Position numbers and translations under genes: made by a program. The notes under the pieces were generated by a model. The model worked only from the letters and a program-made list of their open reading frames with translations. It was not told the origin of the DNA and did not search any database. Of a DNA stretch of 64,000 bases, positions 9,016 through 18,027 are shown in pieces (position 1 is the stretch's first letter; the number at the start of each line of letters is the position of its first letter). Origin of the DNA: Symbiobacterium thermophilum IAM 14863 (GTDB taxonomy: Bacteria > Bacillota > Sulfobacillia > Symbiobacteriales > Symbiobacteriaceae); the NCBI RefSeq assembly GCF_000009905.1, contig NC_006177.1, forward strand, positions 1,364,001-1,428,000. The letters run 5' to 3'.

Positions 9016-10116
9016 TTACAGGGTCGGGGGCGTCCAGGTGTCGGCCTCCTGCGGCGTCTCGGGGACGACCACCTTGCCCTCCTTGATGGCCTCGGCCCAC
9101 TTGTCGACCTCGGCCTTGGTCCCCTCGGGCATCTTATCCCACAGGGTGGTGTCCGAATAGCCGACGCCGTTCTCCGCGAGGCCGAGCCGCACCACCTGGC
9201 CACCCGGGAAGTTGCCCTCGAGGGCCATCTTGATCACGTCGTAGACGGCCACGTCGACCCGCTTGATCATGGAGCTGAGGACGTTGTTCGGGGCCAGGTA
9301 GTTCTGGTCCGAGTCAACACCGATGGCGAACAGGTTCTTCTCCTTGGCGGCCTCGATCACGCCCTGGCCGGTGCCGCCGGCGGCGTGGAAGATGACGTCG
9401 GCGCCGGTGTTGAACATCGTGAGGGCGATGTCCTTGCCCCTGGCGGGATCGTCGAAGGCGGCCGCGTAGACGACGTCAACCACGGCGTCAGGATTGGCAG
9501 CCATCACGCCGGCCCGGAAACCCGCCTCGAAGCGGCCGATGACGGGGCTCTCGACGCCGCCGACGAAGCCGACCCGGTTGGTCTTGGTGGCCTTACCGGC
9601 GAGGTAGCCGACCAGGAAGGAACCCTCCTGCTCCTTGAACAGCACCGAGGCGACGTTGGGCTGGTTGACCTGCTCGTCGATCAGGCCGAACCACTGGTCG
9701 GGGTTGGCCTGCGCCATCTCGTCGATGGACGCCTGCATCATGAAGCCGACGCCCCAGACGATGTCCGCGCCGCCGTCGATCAGGGTCTGCAGGTTGGTGA
9801 TGTAGTCCTCCTGGCGCTGGGACTCAATCACGATGTGCTTGACGCCCAGGTCCTTTTCGGCCTGCAGGATACCACGGTAGGCGGCGGCGTTGAAGGAGTC
9901 GTCGTTCAGGCCGCCGACGTCCGTGGCCATACCGACGGTGAAGTCGACCTGCTTCGAGGGCTCCTGAGTCTGCTGCTGCGGCGGCTGCTGCTCCTGGCCT
10001 GCCGGGGGCTGCGTGCTGGGCGTCTGATTCTGCGGCTGCTGCGAACCACCGCAGCCGGCCAGCAGGGACAGGGTGAGGGCCACAACGGCAACCTTGGCGA
10101 ACCATTTGTGAGCCAT
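9016..10116 (-). CDS. BMP family nucleoside-binding lipoprotein
   Basis: A 366-residue lipoprotein and the first gene of the importer operon. It has a signal peptide with lipobox LLAGC (Cys about residue 22), then a Gln/Pro-rich spacer, then the BMP/PnrA fold beginning FTVGMATDVGGLNDDSFN. Family motifs include WGVGFMM, VGFVGG near residue 190 and FHAAGGTGQGVIEAA. The protein would sit on the outside of the membrane and deliver nucleosides to the NupOPQ-like complex. A purine nucleoside ligand is likely by family but not proven. Confidence 0.93.
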   Translation of the reverse strand: MAHKWFAKVAVVALTLSLLAGCGGSQQPQNQTPSTQPPAGQEQQPPQQQTQEPSKQVDFTVGMATDVGGLNDDSFNAAAYRGILQAEKDLGVKHIVIESQRQEDYITNLQTLIDGGADIVWGVGFMMQASIDEMAQANPDQWFGLIDEQVNQPNVASVLFKEQEGSFLVGYLAGKATKTNRVGFVGGVESPVIGRFEAGFRAGVMAANPDAVVDVVYAAAFDDPARGKDIALTMFNTGADVIFHAAGGTGQGVIEAAKEKNLFAIGVDSDQNYLAPNNVLSSMIKRVDVAVYDVIKMALEGNFPGGQVVRLGLAENGVGYSDTTLWDKMPEGTKAEVDKWAEAIKEGKVVVPETPQEADTWTPPTL

Positions 10117-10169
10117 GTCGATACCTCCTAGGATTGGTGTCGAGCTTGAAGACTCCAGGCCCGCTCCAA

Positions 10170-10178
10170 ATCATACCA
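10170..10178 (-). promoter_or_regulatory. Extended -10 promoter of the nucleoside importer operon
   Basis: Read on the minus strand this is TGG followed by TATGAT, an extended -10 element about 55 bases upstream of the lipoprotein start. No convincing -35 lies at 17 bases, which is common with TGn promoters. Confidence 0.5.
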
Positions 10179-10272
10179 TGGTGAATCAGTCAATGCCAGC
10201 ACCCAAAAGGGGCAACTGCTGGGTGATCTGGGTAACCTCTGACAGGAAGCCGGCCAGAATCCCCCGTATCTC

Positions 10273-10285
10273 TGTTCAGTGAACA
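10273..10285. promoter_or_regulatory. Palindromic operator candidate TGTTCAGTGAACA
   Basis: Perfect six-base arms around a single G lie 28 bases upstream of the amidohydrolase start, in the divergent region shared with the nucleoside importer. The shape suits a small dimeric repressor. No cognate regulator is visible in the window. Confidence 0.35.
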
Positions 10286-10312
10286 ATTTCGCCATCAGGG
10301 AGCGATTCTCCT

Positions 10313-11923
10313 ATGTCTGCGTCCACAATCTTCATTGGTGGGAAAGTCTATACAGGGGATCCGGGGAAGCCGGCCGTGAGCTGCCTCGCCGTGCGGGACG
10401 GCCGGGTCGCTGCGGTCGGTGATGAGGGGGAGGTCCGGGCCCTGCAGGGGCCGGGCACGCGGGTGGTCCGCCTGGAGGGCCGGGCCGTGGTGCCGGGCCT
10501 TGCCGACGCGCACCTGCACATCCTGGGCTACGCGCTGTCGCTGGACCGGCTGGCCCTGCAGGCGGCGCGGTCCCTGGCCGAGATCCGCCAGGCCTTGGCG
10601 ACGGCTGCGGCCCGGCTGGCGCCCGGGGAGTGGATCGTCGGCCGCGGGTGGGACCAGGATCAGCTGGCCGAGCGCCGGCTGCCGGCGCGACAGGACCTGG
10701 ATGAAGTATGTCCGCACCACCCGGTGTTTCTGCAACGTACCTGCAACCACATTGCGGTGGTCAACAGCGCCGCGCTGCGCGCAGCCGGCATCGACCGACA
10801 CAGCCCCGATCCCCCCGGCGGCCGCATCGACCGCGATCCCGTCACCGGGGAGCCGACCGGCATCCTCCGGGAGAACGCCGTCGATCTGGTCGCCCGGCTC
10901 ATCCCACCGGTGACCCCGGCCCGCCGGAAGGAGCTGCTGGCCCGGGCCCTGCGGGAAGCGGTGCGCTACGGGCTGACGCAACTTCACACCGACGACTGCC
11001 TGTACGCCGGCGGGTTGGACGTCGCCGAGGCGCTCTTCCGGGAGCTGATCGGACCGGAGGCGATCCCCATCCGCATCACGCAGGCCATCCCGGCCGAATG
11101 GCTGGCCGAGGCCGCGGCGGCCGGCATCCGTACGGGGGCCGGCGACGAGTGGTACCGGTGGGGCCACGTCAAGCTGTACGCGGACGGCTCTCTGGGCGGC
11201 CGCACCGCGGCGCTGCTGGAGCCCTACGCTGACGATCCCTCCACCCGGGGCATCTACATCCACGAACGGGAGGCGTTCATCGACCTGGTGGCCGAGGCGC
11301 ACCGGCTGGGCAACCAGGTGGGCTGCCACGCGATCGGCGACGGGGCGGCGGCCCTCTTCCTGGACGCCGTGGCGGAGAGCCAGCGGCTCCATCCCCGGGC
11401 AGACGCCCGCCACCGGATGATCCATTGCCAGATCCTCTCGGAGCCGCTGATGGCCCGGATGGCGGCCCTGGGGGTGGTGGGGGACATCCAGCCGGTCTTC
11501 CTCAACACCGACGGCCACTGGTACGTCGACCGGGTGGGCCCGGAGCGGGCCGCCACCTCGTACGCCTGGCGGTCGATGATGCGCCACGGGATCGCCCTGT
11601 GCGGCGGGTCGGACTGCCCCATCGAGCCGCTCAACCCGTGGTACGGCGTGCACGTCGCCGTTCACCGCCAGGATCTGACCGGCGTCCCGGAGGGCGGCTG
11701 GTACCCCGAGCAGCGGCTGACGCCGGAGGAGGCGCTTGGCCTCTACACCGCCGGCCCGGCCTACGCCGGATTCCAGGAGTCCTTCCGCGGCCGGCTCCTG
11801 CCCGGCATGGCCGCCGACCTGGCCGTGCTGGACCGGGATCCCTTCGCCTGCGACCCGGCCGAGTTGAAGGACGTCCGGTCGACGCTGACCATGGTCGGCG
11901 GGGTCATCGCGCACGAGTCGTGA
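10313..11923 (+). CDS. YtcJ-like metal-dependent amidohydrolase
   Basis: A 536-residue protein of the Amidohydrolase_3 (YtcJ) family, TIM-barrel hydrolases acting on amide or formamide substrates. Visible metal-site motifs are DAHLHILGY near residue 65, the GCHAIGDGA histidine motif near 340 and [13 protein letters not shown] near 435. The N terminus [11 protein letters not shown] and the C-terminal [16 protein letters not shown] strand form the small beta-sandwich domain. No signal peptide is present, so it acts in the cytoplasm. The substrate is unknown. Its divergence from a nucleoside importer makes a nucleobase or related amide conceivable, but that is only context. Confidence 0.88.
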   Translation: MSASTIFIGGKVYTGDPGKPAVSCLAVRDGRVAAVGDEGEVRALQGPGTRVVRLEGRAVVPGLADAHLHILGYALSLDRLALQAARSLAEIRQALATAAARLAPGEWIVGRGWDQDQLAERRLPARQDLDEVCPHHPVFLQRTCNHIAVVNSAALRAAGIDRHSPDPPGGRIDRDPVTGEPTGILRENAVDLVARLIPPVTPARRKELLARALREAVRYGLTQLHTDDCLYAGGLDVAEALFRELIGPEAIPIRITQAIPAEWLAEAAAAGIRTGAGDEWYRWGHVKLYADGSLGGRTAALLEPYADDPSTRGIYIHEREAFIDLVAEAHRLGNQVGCHAIGDGAAALFLDAVAESQRLHPRADARHRMIHCQILSEPLMARMAALGVVGDIQPVFLNTDGHWYVDRVGPERAATSYAWRSMMRHGIALCGGSDCPIEPLNPWYGVHVAVHRQDLTGVPEGGWYPEQRLTPEEALGLYTAGPAYAGFQESFRGRLLPGMAADLAVLDRDPFACDPAELKDVRSTLTMVGGVIAHES

Positions 11924-11940
11924 CGAAAAAGGCGGCGCCC

Positions 11941-13320
11941 CTACTTCATGCCCTCGGCCAGGTAGTGCCAGAACCGGGACAGGGCCCGCATGCCCAGGTC
12001 GAAGTTCTCCAGGTGGAAGTGCTCGTCCGGGGCGTGGAAGTTCTCCTCTTCCAGGCTGAAGCCCATCAGCACGCACGGCGTGCCCAGGACGGCCCCGAAG
12101 GTGCCCACCACCGGGATCGACCCGCCGGTGCGGATGAACCGGGCCTCGGCGCCGTAGGCGTCGGAGAGCGCCTGCATCGCGGCGCGGATGGCCGGGTGGT
12201 CGATGGGCGTGATCGCCGCCGGGGTGCCGCCCATGCGCCGGATCTCGAGCCTGACGCCGGCGGGGCAGTGGGCCTTCAGGTGCGCCTCGATGGCGTCCAG
12301 CACCCGTTCCGGGTCCTGGTCGGGCACCAGGCGGCAGGTGATCTTGGCGCCGGCCCGGGCGGGAATGACGGTCTTCGTGCCCTCGCCCTGGAACCCGCCG
12401 AAAATCCCGTTGATCTCCAGGGTCGGCCGGGCCCAGAGCCGCTCCAGAGCCGTGTACCCCGGCTCGCCGGGCAGGGCGTCGACGCCCAGGTCGGCCTTCA
12501 GCTTCTCCTCGTCGAAGCCCAGGGCGGCGAACCCCTCCCGCTCCTCCGGGGTCAGTGGCCGGACCTGGTCGTAGAAGCCCGCCACCGCGACGCCGCCCTC
12601 CGGCCTGTGCAGGGTGGCCAGGAGCTGAACCAGGGCCTGGGCCGCGTTGGGCGCGGCGCCGCCGAAGGCGCCGGAGTGCAGGTCGCCCTTCGCGCCGATG
12701 ACGTGGACCTCCAGCGCCGCCAGGCCGCGCAGCGCGTAGGTGAGGGACGGGACGCCCCGGGCGTACAGCGCCGTGTCGGAGATGACGACCACATCCGCCT
12801 TCAGCAGGTCCCGGTGGGCCGCGATGAACCGCTCCAGGTTTTCGGAGCCGACTTCCTCCTCGCCCTCGATCAGGAGCTTCACGTTGACGGGCAGCCGGCC
12901 CTCCGCAGCCAGCAGGGCCTCGATCACCTTCAGGTGCATGAACACCTGACCCTTGTCGTCGCTGGCGCCCCGGGCGTACAGCTTGCCGTCCCGGATGTCG
13001 GGCTCGAACGGCGGGGTGGTCCAGAGCTCAATGGGGTCGACGGGCTGCACGTCGTAGTGGCCGTAGATCAGGGCCGTCGGGCCGCCGGGGTTGTCCAGCC
13101 GCTCGGCGTAGACGACCGGATGGCCGCCGGTTTCCATCACCTCGACCCTGTTGAGGCCGATCCGGCGCAGCTCGGCGGCCAGCCACTCGGCCGCCCGGCG
13201 CACATCCGACCGGTGCTCCGAGAGGGCGGAGACCGACGGGATCCGCAGGAAGTCCATCAACTGCCGCAGGTGCTCATCACGGCGCTCTCTCAGGTACGCT
13301 TCGACCTGCTGCACACGCAT
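11941..13320 (-). CDS. M20 family dipeptidase
   Basis: A 459-residue zinc peptidase of the M20 (PepV/CNDP-like) family. The first metal histidine is in ALIYGHYDVQPVDP and the bridging Asp is in YARGASDDKGQ. The catalytic Glu pair is in EGEEEVGSENL, and the lid/dimerisation domain follows. I took ATG 13320 because CAGGAG sits seven bases upstream; the frame stays open for 52 more codons but these look non-coding. It probably hydrolyses dipeptides or related amides in the cytoplasm. A second, distinct M20 gene lies at 42733. Confidence 0.92.
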   Translation of the reverse strand: MRVQQVEAYLRERRDEHLRQLMDFLRIPSVSALSEHRSDVRRAAEWLAAELRRIGLNRVEVMETGGHPVVYAERLDNPGGPTALIYGHYDVQPVDPIELWTTPPFEPDIRDGKLYARGASDDKGQVFMHLKVIEALLAAEGRLPVNVKLLIEGEEEVGSENLERFIAAHRDLLKADVVVISDTALYARGVPSLTYALRGLAALEVHVIGAKGDLHSGAFGGAAPNAAQALVQLLATLHRPEGGVAVAGFYDQVRPLTPEEREGFAALGFDEEKLKADLGVDALPGEPGYTALERLWARPTLEINGIFGGFQGEGTKTVIPARAGAKITCRLVPDQDPERVLDAIEAHLKAHCPAGVRLEIRRMGGTPAAITPIDHPAIRAAMQALSDAYGAEARFIRTGGSIPVVGTFGAVLGTPCVLMGFSLEEENFHAPDEHFHLENFDLGMRALSRFWHYLAEGMK

Positions 13321-13391
13321 CACGCTCCTGTCTGCACATCCTGACCGGAGATTCTTCCACGGCCTGTACCTGTCATTCCTCTTTCCTCCCC

Positions 13392-13419
13392 TTGCCAACA
13401 CGCGATGTGCGAGAATACT
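13392..13419 (+). promoter_or_regulatory. Possible promoter for the peptide-binding lipoprotein
   Basis: TTGCCA (13392-13397) and AATACT (13414-13419) are spaced by 16 bases. The match is modest, but the position about 40 bases ahead of the leader hairpin fits an attenuated transcript. Confidence 0.35.
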
Positions 13420-13459
13420 GAACACCTTTGAGTATCTCGGCGTCGAATTCAAAGGAGGC

Positions 13460-13511
13460 GCGCACCGGCGCTGCACAAGAGAGCGACAGAGAGAGGCGCC
13501 GGTGCGCTTTT
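13460..13511 (+). terminator. Leader hairpin with T-run ahead of the peptide-binding lipoprotein
   Basis: Twelve-base perfect arms (13460-13471 and 13496-13507) enclose a 24-base purine-rich loop and are followed by TTTTAT. It lies only 22 bases before the lipoprotein start codon, with no gene on its upstream side on the same strand. It therefore looks like an attenuator or a 5' regulatory structure rather than the end of another gene. Confidence 0.6.
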
Positions 13512-13533
13512 ATCCACAGAGGGGTGACTCGAC

Positions 13534-15264
13534 ATGCAGGCAAAGGGCACCATTCGCAGTCCGATAGCCGCCTTACTGGTCGCGGGGCTGTTCCTGTTCG
13601 GCTGTGCGGGCACGGCGCCGCCGGCGTCCGACGGGACGCCCCGGGCGCTCTCGGTGCTTACCTACACGACGCCCGGCGATGCAACCGTCCTCCTGCCCAC
13701 GCTCACGGTGGACACCGCCTCCAGCTTTGTCACCGACTTCATCTACGACGGGCTGGCGGTGTACGACGACCAGCTGAATCCCCACCCTGCCCTGGCGGAG
13801 TCCTGGGAGGTGGAGGACGACCGCATCTATACGTTCAAGATCCGCAGAGGCGTCACCTTCCATGACGGCGCGCCCCTGACGGCGCACGACGTGCGCTTCA
13901 CCTTTCTGACCATCGCCCACCCCGACTACCAGGGCGCGCGGTTCGGCGACTTCACCGCCATCCGCGGCTGGGCGGAGCTGGCTGAGGCCTATGCCGCGGC
14001 CGATGCGGCGGTGGCGGCCGGGCAGCTGACGGAGGAGGAGGGCCGCAGGCGGAAGCTGGAGGCCTACGCGCACTTCGTGGAAACCGGCGGTCTTCAGGTT
14101 CCCGACGACTATACCTTCCGGGTCGAGGCCGCCTACCCGTTCGCGCCCCTGTTCACCCGCCTGACCGGCTACGGCATCATGCCCCGGCATCTGCTGGAGC
14201 CCTACATGTCGGACCTGCTCCACTCGCCCTACGCCACCGCGCCCGTGGGCACGGGGGCCATGCGGCTGGTCAGCTGGACCAAGAACGAGCGGATCGTGCT
14301 GGAGCGGAACCCGGACTGGCGCTGGTCCCTGACGGGTCAGCCCGCCCAGATCGACCGGGTGATCATCCAGATCGTGCCCGACCAGGAGGCGGCGGTCACC
14401 GCGCTGGCCCGGGGCGAGACCGACGTGGCGGACGTGCCGCCGGAGATGGCCGACCGCTTCCGGGCGGAGGTGCCCGAGGTCAACCTGTACCATTACACGA
14501 CGTTCGCGTATACCTTCCTGGGGTACAACCTGAATCGCCCCACCTACGGCGACCTCCGGGTGCGGCGGGCCATCACCCACGCCCTGGACCGGGAGGCGAT
14601 GGTGGCCGAACTGCTGGGCGGGTACGGCCAGGTGGCGCACAGCCACGCCTCGCCCGCCCGGTGGGACTACAATCCGGACGTCCCCGCCCTGGCCTACGAC
14701 CCGGACCAGGCCGCCCGACTCCTGGAGGAGGCCGGGTGGCTGCCGGGCCCCGACGGGCTTCGGTATAAGGACGGCCAGCCCTTCGTCATGCGGCTGGCGG
14801 TCAACGAGGAAAGCCTGCTCAGGCGGCAGGCGGCGCGGTTCATCCAGGAAGCCCTGGAGCCGCTGGGCATCCGCGTGGAGATCCAGCGGATGGCGTGGGA
14901 CGACTTCCTCGCGCACATCAGGAGCGACGCCAAGGAGACCTACCTGCTGGGGTGGAGCCTGGGTTTTGACCCCGATCCCCACTCCATCTTCCATTCCCAG
15001 GGCGGGTTCCACGCCATCACCGGCTGCGCGGATCCGGAGATCGACCGGCTGATCGAAGCGGGGCGGTCCACCACCGACCGGGCGCGGCGCAAGCAGATCT
15101 ACGGCGAGCTCCAGGCGGCCCTGGCCGAGCGGCAGGTCTATACCTGGCTCTTCGCCCAGGACACGGTGGTGGGTGTGAACCAGCGGGTCAAGGGCGTCCG
15201 CCACGGCTCGCCCCGGGGGCTCTTCTGGAACTGGGAGGAGTGGACCGTCGACCCCGTTCGTTAA
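13534..15264 (+). CDS. Oligopeptide/dipeptide ABC transporter substrate-binding lipoprotein
   Basis: A 576-residue extracellular solute-binding protein of family 5 (DppA/OppA type). A lipoprotein signal peptide ends in LFLFGCAG (Cys about residue 24). Family motifs follow: ALAESWEVEDDRIYTFKIRRGVTFHDG near residue 90 and the pattern GYNLNRPTYGDLRVRRAITHALDRE near 330. GAGGGGTG precedes the ATG. No permease or ATPase genes are adjacent, so it must work with a distant complex or have a sensing role. An insert around residues 145-180 (AEAYAAADAAVAAGQ) is Ala-rich. Confidence 0.92.
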   Translation: MQAKGTIRSPIAALLVAGLFLFGCAGTAPPASDGTPRALSVLTYTTPGDATVLLPTLTVDTASSFVTDFIYDGLAVYDDQLNPHPALAESWEVEDDRIYTFKIRRGVTFHDGAPLTAHDVRFTFLTIAHPDYQGARFGDFTAIRGWAELAEAYAAADAAVAAGQLTEEEGRRRKLEAYAHFVETGGLQVPDDYTFRVEAAYPFAPLFTRLTGYGIMPRHLLEPYMSDLLHSPYATAPVGTGAMRLVSWTKNERIVLERNPDWRWSLTGQPAQIDRVIIQIVPDQEAAVTALARGETDVADVPPEMADRFRAEVPEVNLYHYTTFAYTFLGYNLNRPTYGDLRVRRAITHALDREAMVAELLGGYGQVAHSHASPARWDYNPDVPALAYDPDQAARLLEEAGWLPGPDGLRYKDGQPFVMRLAVNEESLLRRQAARFIQEALEPLGIRVEIQRMAWDDFLAHIRSDAKETYLLGWSLGFDPDPHSIFHSQGGFHAITGCADPEIDRLIEAGRSTTDRARRKQIYGELQAALAERQVYTWLFAQDTVVGVNQRVKGVRHGSPRGLFWNWEEWTVDPVR

Positions 15265-15324
15265 TCCGGCCGGCGCGGGCAAAGACTAGGAGGGCGGGAT
15301 CAACCCAGGCCGGGAGGATGGTGC

Positions 15325-15669
15325 ATGCCGCGGCGTTGGCGGGTGAAACGGAGGGCGGAGAAAGGCGCGGCGGGTCCGGCGCACACGGCCGCCGGGGAGT
15401 CGCTCGCGCAGATGGTGGAGCGGCTCTCCATCGCCCTGGAGCGGTCGAACGTCCTCGATTACACGGTGCTCCTGCAGCACCCGTGGCGCATGCTGTGGAT
15501 CAACTTCGTGGGCGGGATGGCCCGCGGGCTGGGCATCGGCATCGGCTTCACGGTGCTGTCGGCGATTCTGCTCTATATTCTCCGCGGCCTCATGATGGCC
15601 AACCTGCCGTTCATTGGCGATCTGATCGCCACCATCGTTCGGCTGGTCGAGCAGCAGTTGCGCCCCTAG
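15325..15669 (+). CDS. DUF5665-like small membrane protein
   Basis: A 114-residue protein with a basic N terminus and a soluble helix that includes SLAQMVERLSIALERSNVLDY. A single strong membrane segment follows at about residues 65-88 (GMARGLGIGIGFTVLSAILL), with a short amphipathic tail. The pattern VLDYTVLLQHPWRMLWINFVGGMARGLGIGIGFT resembles the DUF5665 family. Function is unknown. GGGAGG is placed correctly before the ATG. It lies between the peptide-binding lipoprotein and the DksA-like gene on the same strand. Confidence 0.75.
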   Translation: MPRRWRVKRRAEKGAAGPAHTAAGESLAQMVERLSIALERSNVLDYTVLLQHPWRMLWINFVGGMARGLGIGIGFTVLSAILLYILRGLMMANLPFIGDLIATIVRLVEQQLRP

Positions 15670-15685
15670 GATCGACATAATCCGG

Positions 15686-15717
15686 GCAGACTAACCCCGA
15701 GAGGGGGCTTAGTCTGC
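15686..15717 (+). promoter_or_regulatory. Hairpin that pairs the ribosome-binding site of the DksA-like gene
   Basis: Arms 15686-15694 and 15709-15717 (GCAGACTAA with TTAGTCTGC) pair perfectly. An inner CCCC (15695-15698) pairs with GGGG (15704-15707), with one bulged C. The only Shine-Dalgarno candidate, AGGGGG at 15702-15707, is inside the inner stem, and the ATG begins at the very next base after the hairpin. This arrangement suggests control of translation initiation. Confidence 0.6.
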
Positions 15718-16527
15718 ATGCAGATCGAGGAACTGAGGCAGATGCTCCTGCAGGAGCGGGAGGCGTACCAGCGCCAGGTGGCGATGATCGAGGAGACCGG
15801 CCTCGGCACCTCCCAGGGCGACCAGCTCCAGGAGGACAGCACCGTCGACAACCACCCGGCCGACCTGGGCACCGAGACCTTCGAGCGCTCCAAGGACCTG
15901 GGGCTGCGCAGCCACATGCTGCGCCGCATTCAGGAGATCGAAAGCGCCCTGCAGCGGATGGACCAGGGCACGTACGGCATCTGCGAGGAGTGCGGCCGGC
16001 CGATCGACCCGGAGCGGCTGAAGGCCTTCCCCAGCGCCACCACGTGCATCACCTGCCAGCAGCGGCGGGAGGCCCGGCCGGACCGGTTCGTCCGGCCCAT
16101 CGAGGAGCTGGTGACCGGCCCGCCGTTCTCCCGCAGCTTCCGCGACCGCTCGGGGGACCCCGGTTACGACGGCGAGGACGCCTGGCAGGAGGTCGGCCAG
16201 TACGGCACGTCCGAAACGCCGCAGGACGTCCCCGGCGCGGTCAGCTACGAGGACATGTACAACTCCGACGAGGACGTCTACACCATCGTCGACCCGATGG
16301 ACGCGCTGGTGGACGAGGACGGCGAGCCCCTGCAGCGGGACGACCGGGACTGGGACGGCGGCACCGTCCAGTGGACCGAGGGCGAGGAAGGCACCCTCTA
16401 TGGTCCGGAGGACATGGGCGGCGAGTACCGCTGGGATCCGGGGCCCTACTTCGAGCGCGTGATGCCCGAGCGGCAGTTCCGCCGCGGGAAGTTCCCCCGC
16501 CGGCGCATGGGCCGTCCGCGCGGATGA
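15718..16527 (+). CDS. yteA: TraR/DksA-type zinc-finger protein, YteA-like
   Basis: A 269-residue protein with a coiled-coil N terminus (EELRQMLLQEREAYQRQVAM) and the DksA-type NHPADLGTETFERSKD motif. The zinc finger is YGICEECGRPIDPERLKAFPSATTCITC at about residues 86-113, with Cys spaced x2, x17 and x2. The C-terminal half is very acidic and low complexity, typical of YteA proteins of Firmicutes. YteA-like proteins are reported near lspA and in sporulation contexts; binding to RNA polymerase is inferred from family. The gene lies upstream of lspA here as well. Confidence 0.85.
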   Translation: MQIEELRQMLLQEREAYQRQVAMIEETGLGTSQGDQLQEDSTVDNHPADLGTETFERSKDLGLRSHMLRRIQEIESALQRMDQGTYGICEECGRPIDPERLKAFPSATTCITCQQRREARPDRFVRPIEELVTGPPFSRSFRDRSGDPGYDGEDAWQEVGQYGTSETPQDVPGAVSYEDMYNSDEDVYTIVDPMDALVDEDGEPLQRDDRDWDGGTVQWTEGEEGTLYGPEDMGGEYRWDPGPYFERVMPERQFRRGKFPRRRMGRPRG

Positions 16528-16592
16528 CGGTCGGCCAGGGATGCGCGCCCTACCGGGCGCGGCCCTGGCCGCAGTCGCGTTCGAGCCTCTCC

Positions 16593-16622
16593 TTGGCACT
16601 GCCATACAGCCTGTGGTAGACT
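16593..16622 (+). promoter_or_regulatory. Promoter for lspA-rluD-pyrF
   Basis: TTGGCA (16593-16598) and TAGACT (16617-16622) are separated by 18 bases, about 30 bases before the lspA start. Confidence 0.6.
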
Positions 16623-16653
16623 GTGACAGGTAAACGGGGGAGGCTGTTCGACG

Positions 16654-17112
16654 TTGTTAAGCATCGTGCTGGCGATCGTCGCCGTGGTGGTCGACCAGGT
16701 GACCAAGTGGCTGGTGGCGACCCGTATGGCCCTTCACAGCGAGATCGAGATCATTCCCGGCTTCTTCTCCCTGCAGTACGTGCACAACACCGGCGCTGCG
16801 TTCGGCATGCTCCGGAACGGGCGCTGGTTCTTCGTGGCCGTGGCTGCGCTGGCCGTGGCGGGCATCCTCTACTACCTCCGGCAGCCGGAATCGCGCCATC
16901 CGCTGCTGCGGGTCGCCCTGGGGCTCGTGATGGGCGGCGCCGTGGGCAACATGATCGACCGGATCGCCACGGGCCGCGTGGTCGACTTCCTGCTCTTCTA
17001 TTGGCGTGACTACTACTTCCCGAACTTCAACGTGGCGGATATCTGCGTCACCGTGGGGGTGGGGCTGCTGTTCCTGCACCTGGTGCTGGTGGAGAGGAAG
17101 GGGACGGCGTGA
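16654..17112 (+). CDS. lspA: Signal peptidase II (prolipoprotein signal peptidase)
   Basis: A 152-residue four-helix membrane aspartic protease that cleaves prolipoprotein signal peptides. The conserved blocks are VVDQVTKWLV near the N terminus, HNTGAAFGML, GGAVGNMIDRIATGRVVDF carrying the first catalytic Asp, and FNVADICVTVG carrying the second. Translation begins at TTG 16654, preceded by GGGGGAGG. The stop overlaps the GTG of the next gene. Its many client lipoproteins in this window include the BMP, peptide-binding and iron-binding proteins. Confidence 0.96.
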   Translation: MLSIVLAIVAVVVDQVTKWLVATRMALHSEIEIIPGFFSLQYVHNTGAAFGMLRNGRWFFVAVAALAVAGILYYLRQPESRHPLLRVALGLVMGGAVGNMIDRIATGRVVDFLLFYWRDYYFPNFNVADICVTVGVGLLFLHLVLVERKGTA

Positions 17113-18023
17113 GGGAGTATCGCATCACCGCGGAAGAGGGTCACCCGCGCATCGATGTCTTCCTGGCCGGGCGGCCGGAGATCGGGCTCTCCCGGTCCCG
17201 CATCCAGGCCTTGATCGACGAAGGACAGGTCACGCTGAACGGCGCCATGCCCAAAGCCAGGCAGGCGGTGAACCCCGGGGACGTGATCGTCGTCCGGGTG
17301 CCGGACCCCGAGCCGATGGAGCTGGTGCCCGAGGACATCCCGTTGGATATCGTCTACGAGGACGAGGACATCCTGGTGGTCAACAAGCAGCGCGGGCTGG
17401 TGGTCCACCCGGCGGCGGGCCACTGGACGGGCACGCTGGTGCACGCCCTGCTGGACAAGGTGGATGATCTGGAAGGTATCGGCGGCGAGCTGCGGCCCGG
17501 CATCGTCCACCGGCTGGACAAGGACACCACCGGGCTCCTGGTCGTGGCCAAGAGCGAGCGGGCCATGGCCAGCCTGCAGGAGCAGATCCGGGATCACATG
17601 GTCCAGCGGGTGTACTGGGCCCTGGTGCACGGCAACAGCATGCCGGACACGGGGCGGATCGAGGCGCCCATCGGCCGCCACCCGCGGGACCGCAAGCGCA
17701 TGGCCGTCAACCCCAAGACCGGCCGCGACGCCGTCACCTACTTCCGCGTGCTGGAGCGCTATCGCGGCTACGCCCTGCTGGAGTGCCGGCTGGAGACGGG
17801 GCGCACCCACCAGATCCGGGTGCACCTGTCGTTCATCGGCCACCCGGTGGTGGGGGACCCGCTCTACGGCCCCCGCAAGCCGCACCTGGGCATGCCGCCG
17901 CAGGCCCTGCACGCGCGGCAGCTCAGCTTCCGGCACCCGGCCAGCGGCGAGTGGATGGAGTTCACCGTCGACCCGCCGGCGGACATGATGGCCGTGGTCC
18001 AACGACTGCGGGAGGAGGCGTGA
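17109..18023 (+). CDS. rluD: RluA/RluD family 23S rRNA pseudouridine synthase
   Basis: A 304-residue enzyme that isomerises uridines, most likely in helix 69 of 23S rRNA. An N-terminal S4 RNA-binding domain (RIDVFLAGRPEIGLSRSRIQALIDEGQVTLNG) covers residues 8-60. The catalytic domain has the HRLDKDTTGLLVVAK motif, whose Asp is the nucleophile, near residue 137. RTHQIRVHLSFIGHPVVGDPLYG follows. The GTG start overlaps the lspA stop by four bases, so translation is probably coupled. The lspA-rluD pairing is common in Firmicutes. Confidence 0.95.
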   Translation: MREYRITAEEGHPRIDVFLAGRPEIGLSRSRIQALIDEGQVTLNGAMPKARQAVNPGDVIVVRVPDPEPMELVPEDIPLDIVYEDEDILVVNKQRGLVVHPAAGHWTGTLVHALLDKVDDLEGIGGELRPGIVHRLDKDTTGLLVVAKSERAMASLQEQIRDHMVQRVYWALVHGNSMPDTGRIEAPIGRHPRDRKRMAVNPKTGRDAVTYFRVLERYRGYALLECRLETGRTHQIRVHLSFIGHPVVGDPLYGPRKPHLGMPPQALHARQLSFRHPASGEWMEFTVDPPADMMAVVQRLREEA

Positions 18024-18027
18024 GGCC

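Noticed and set aside
7495-10131. An 878-codon plus-strand frame across the nucleoside importer genes
   Set aside because: It is the reverse-frame shadow of the ATPase and lipoprotein genes, whose domains are clear.
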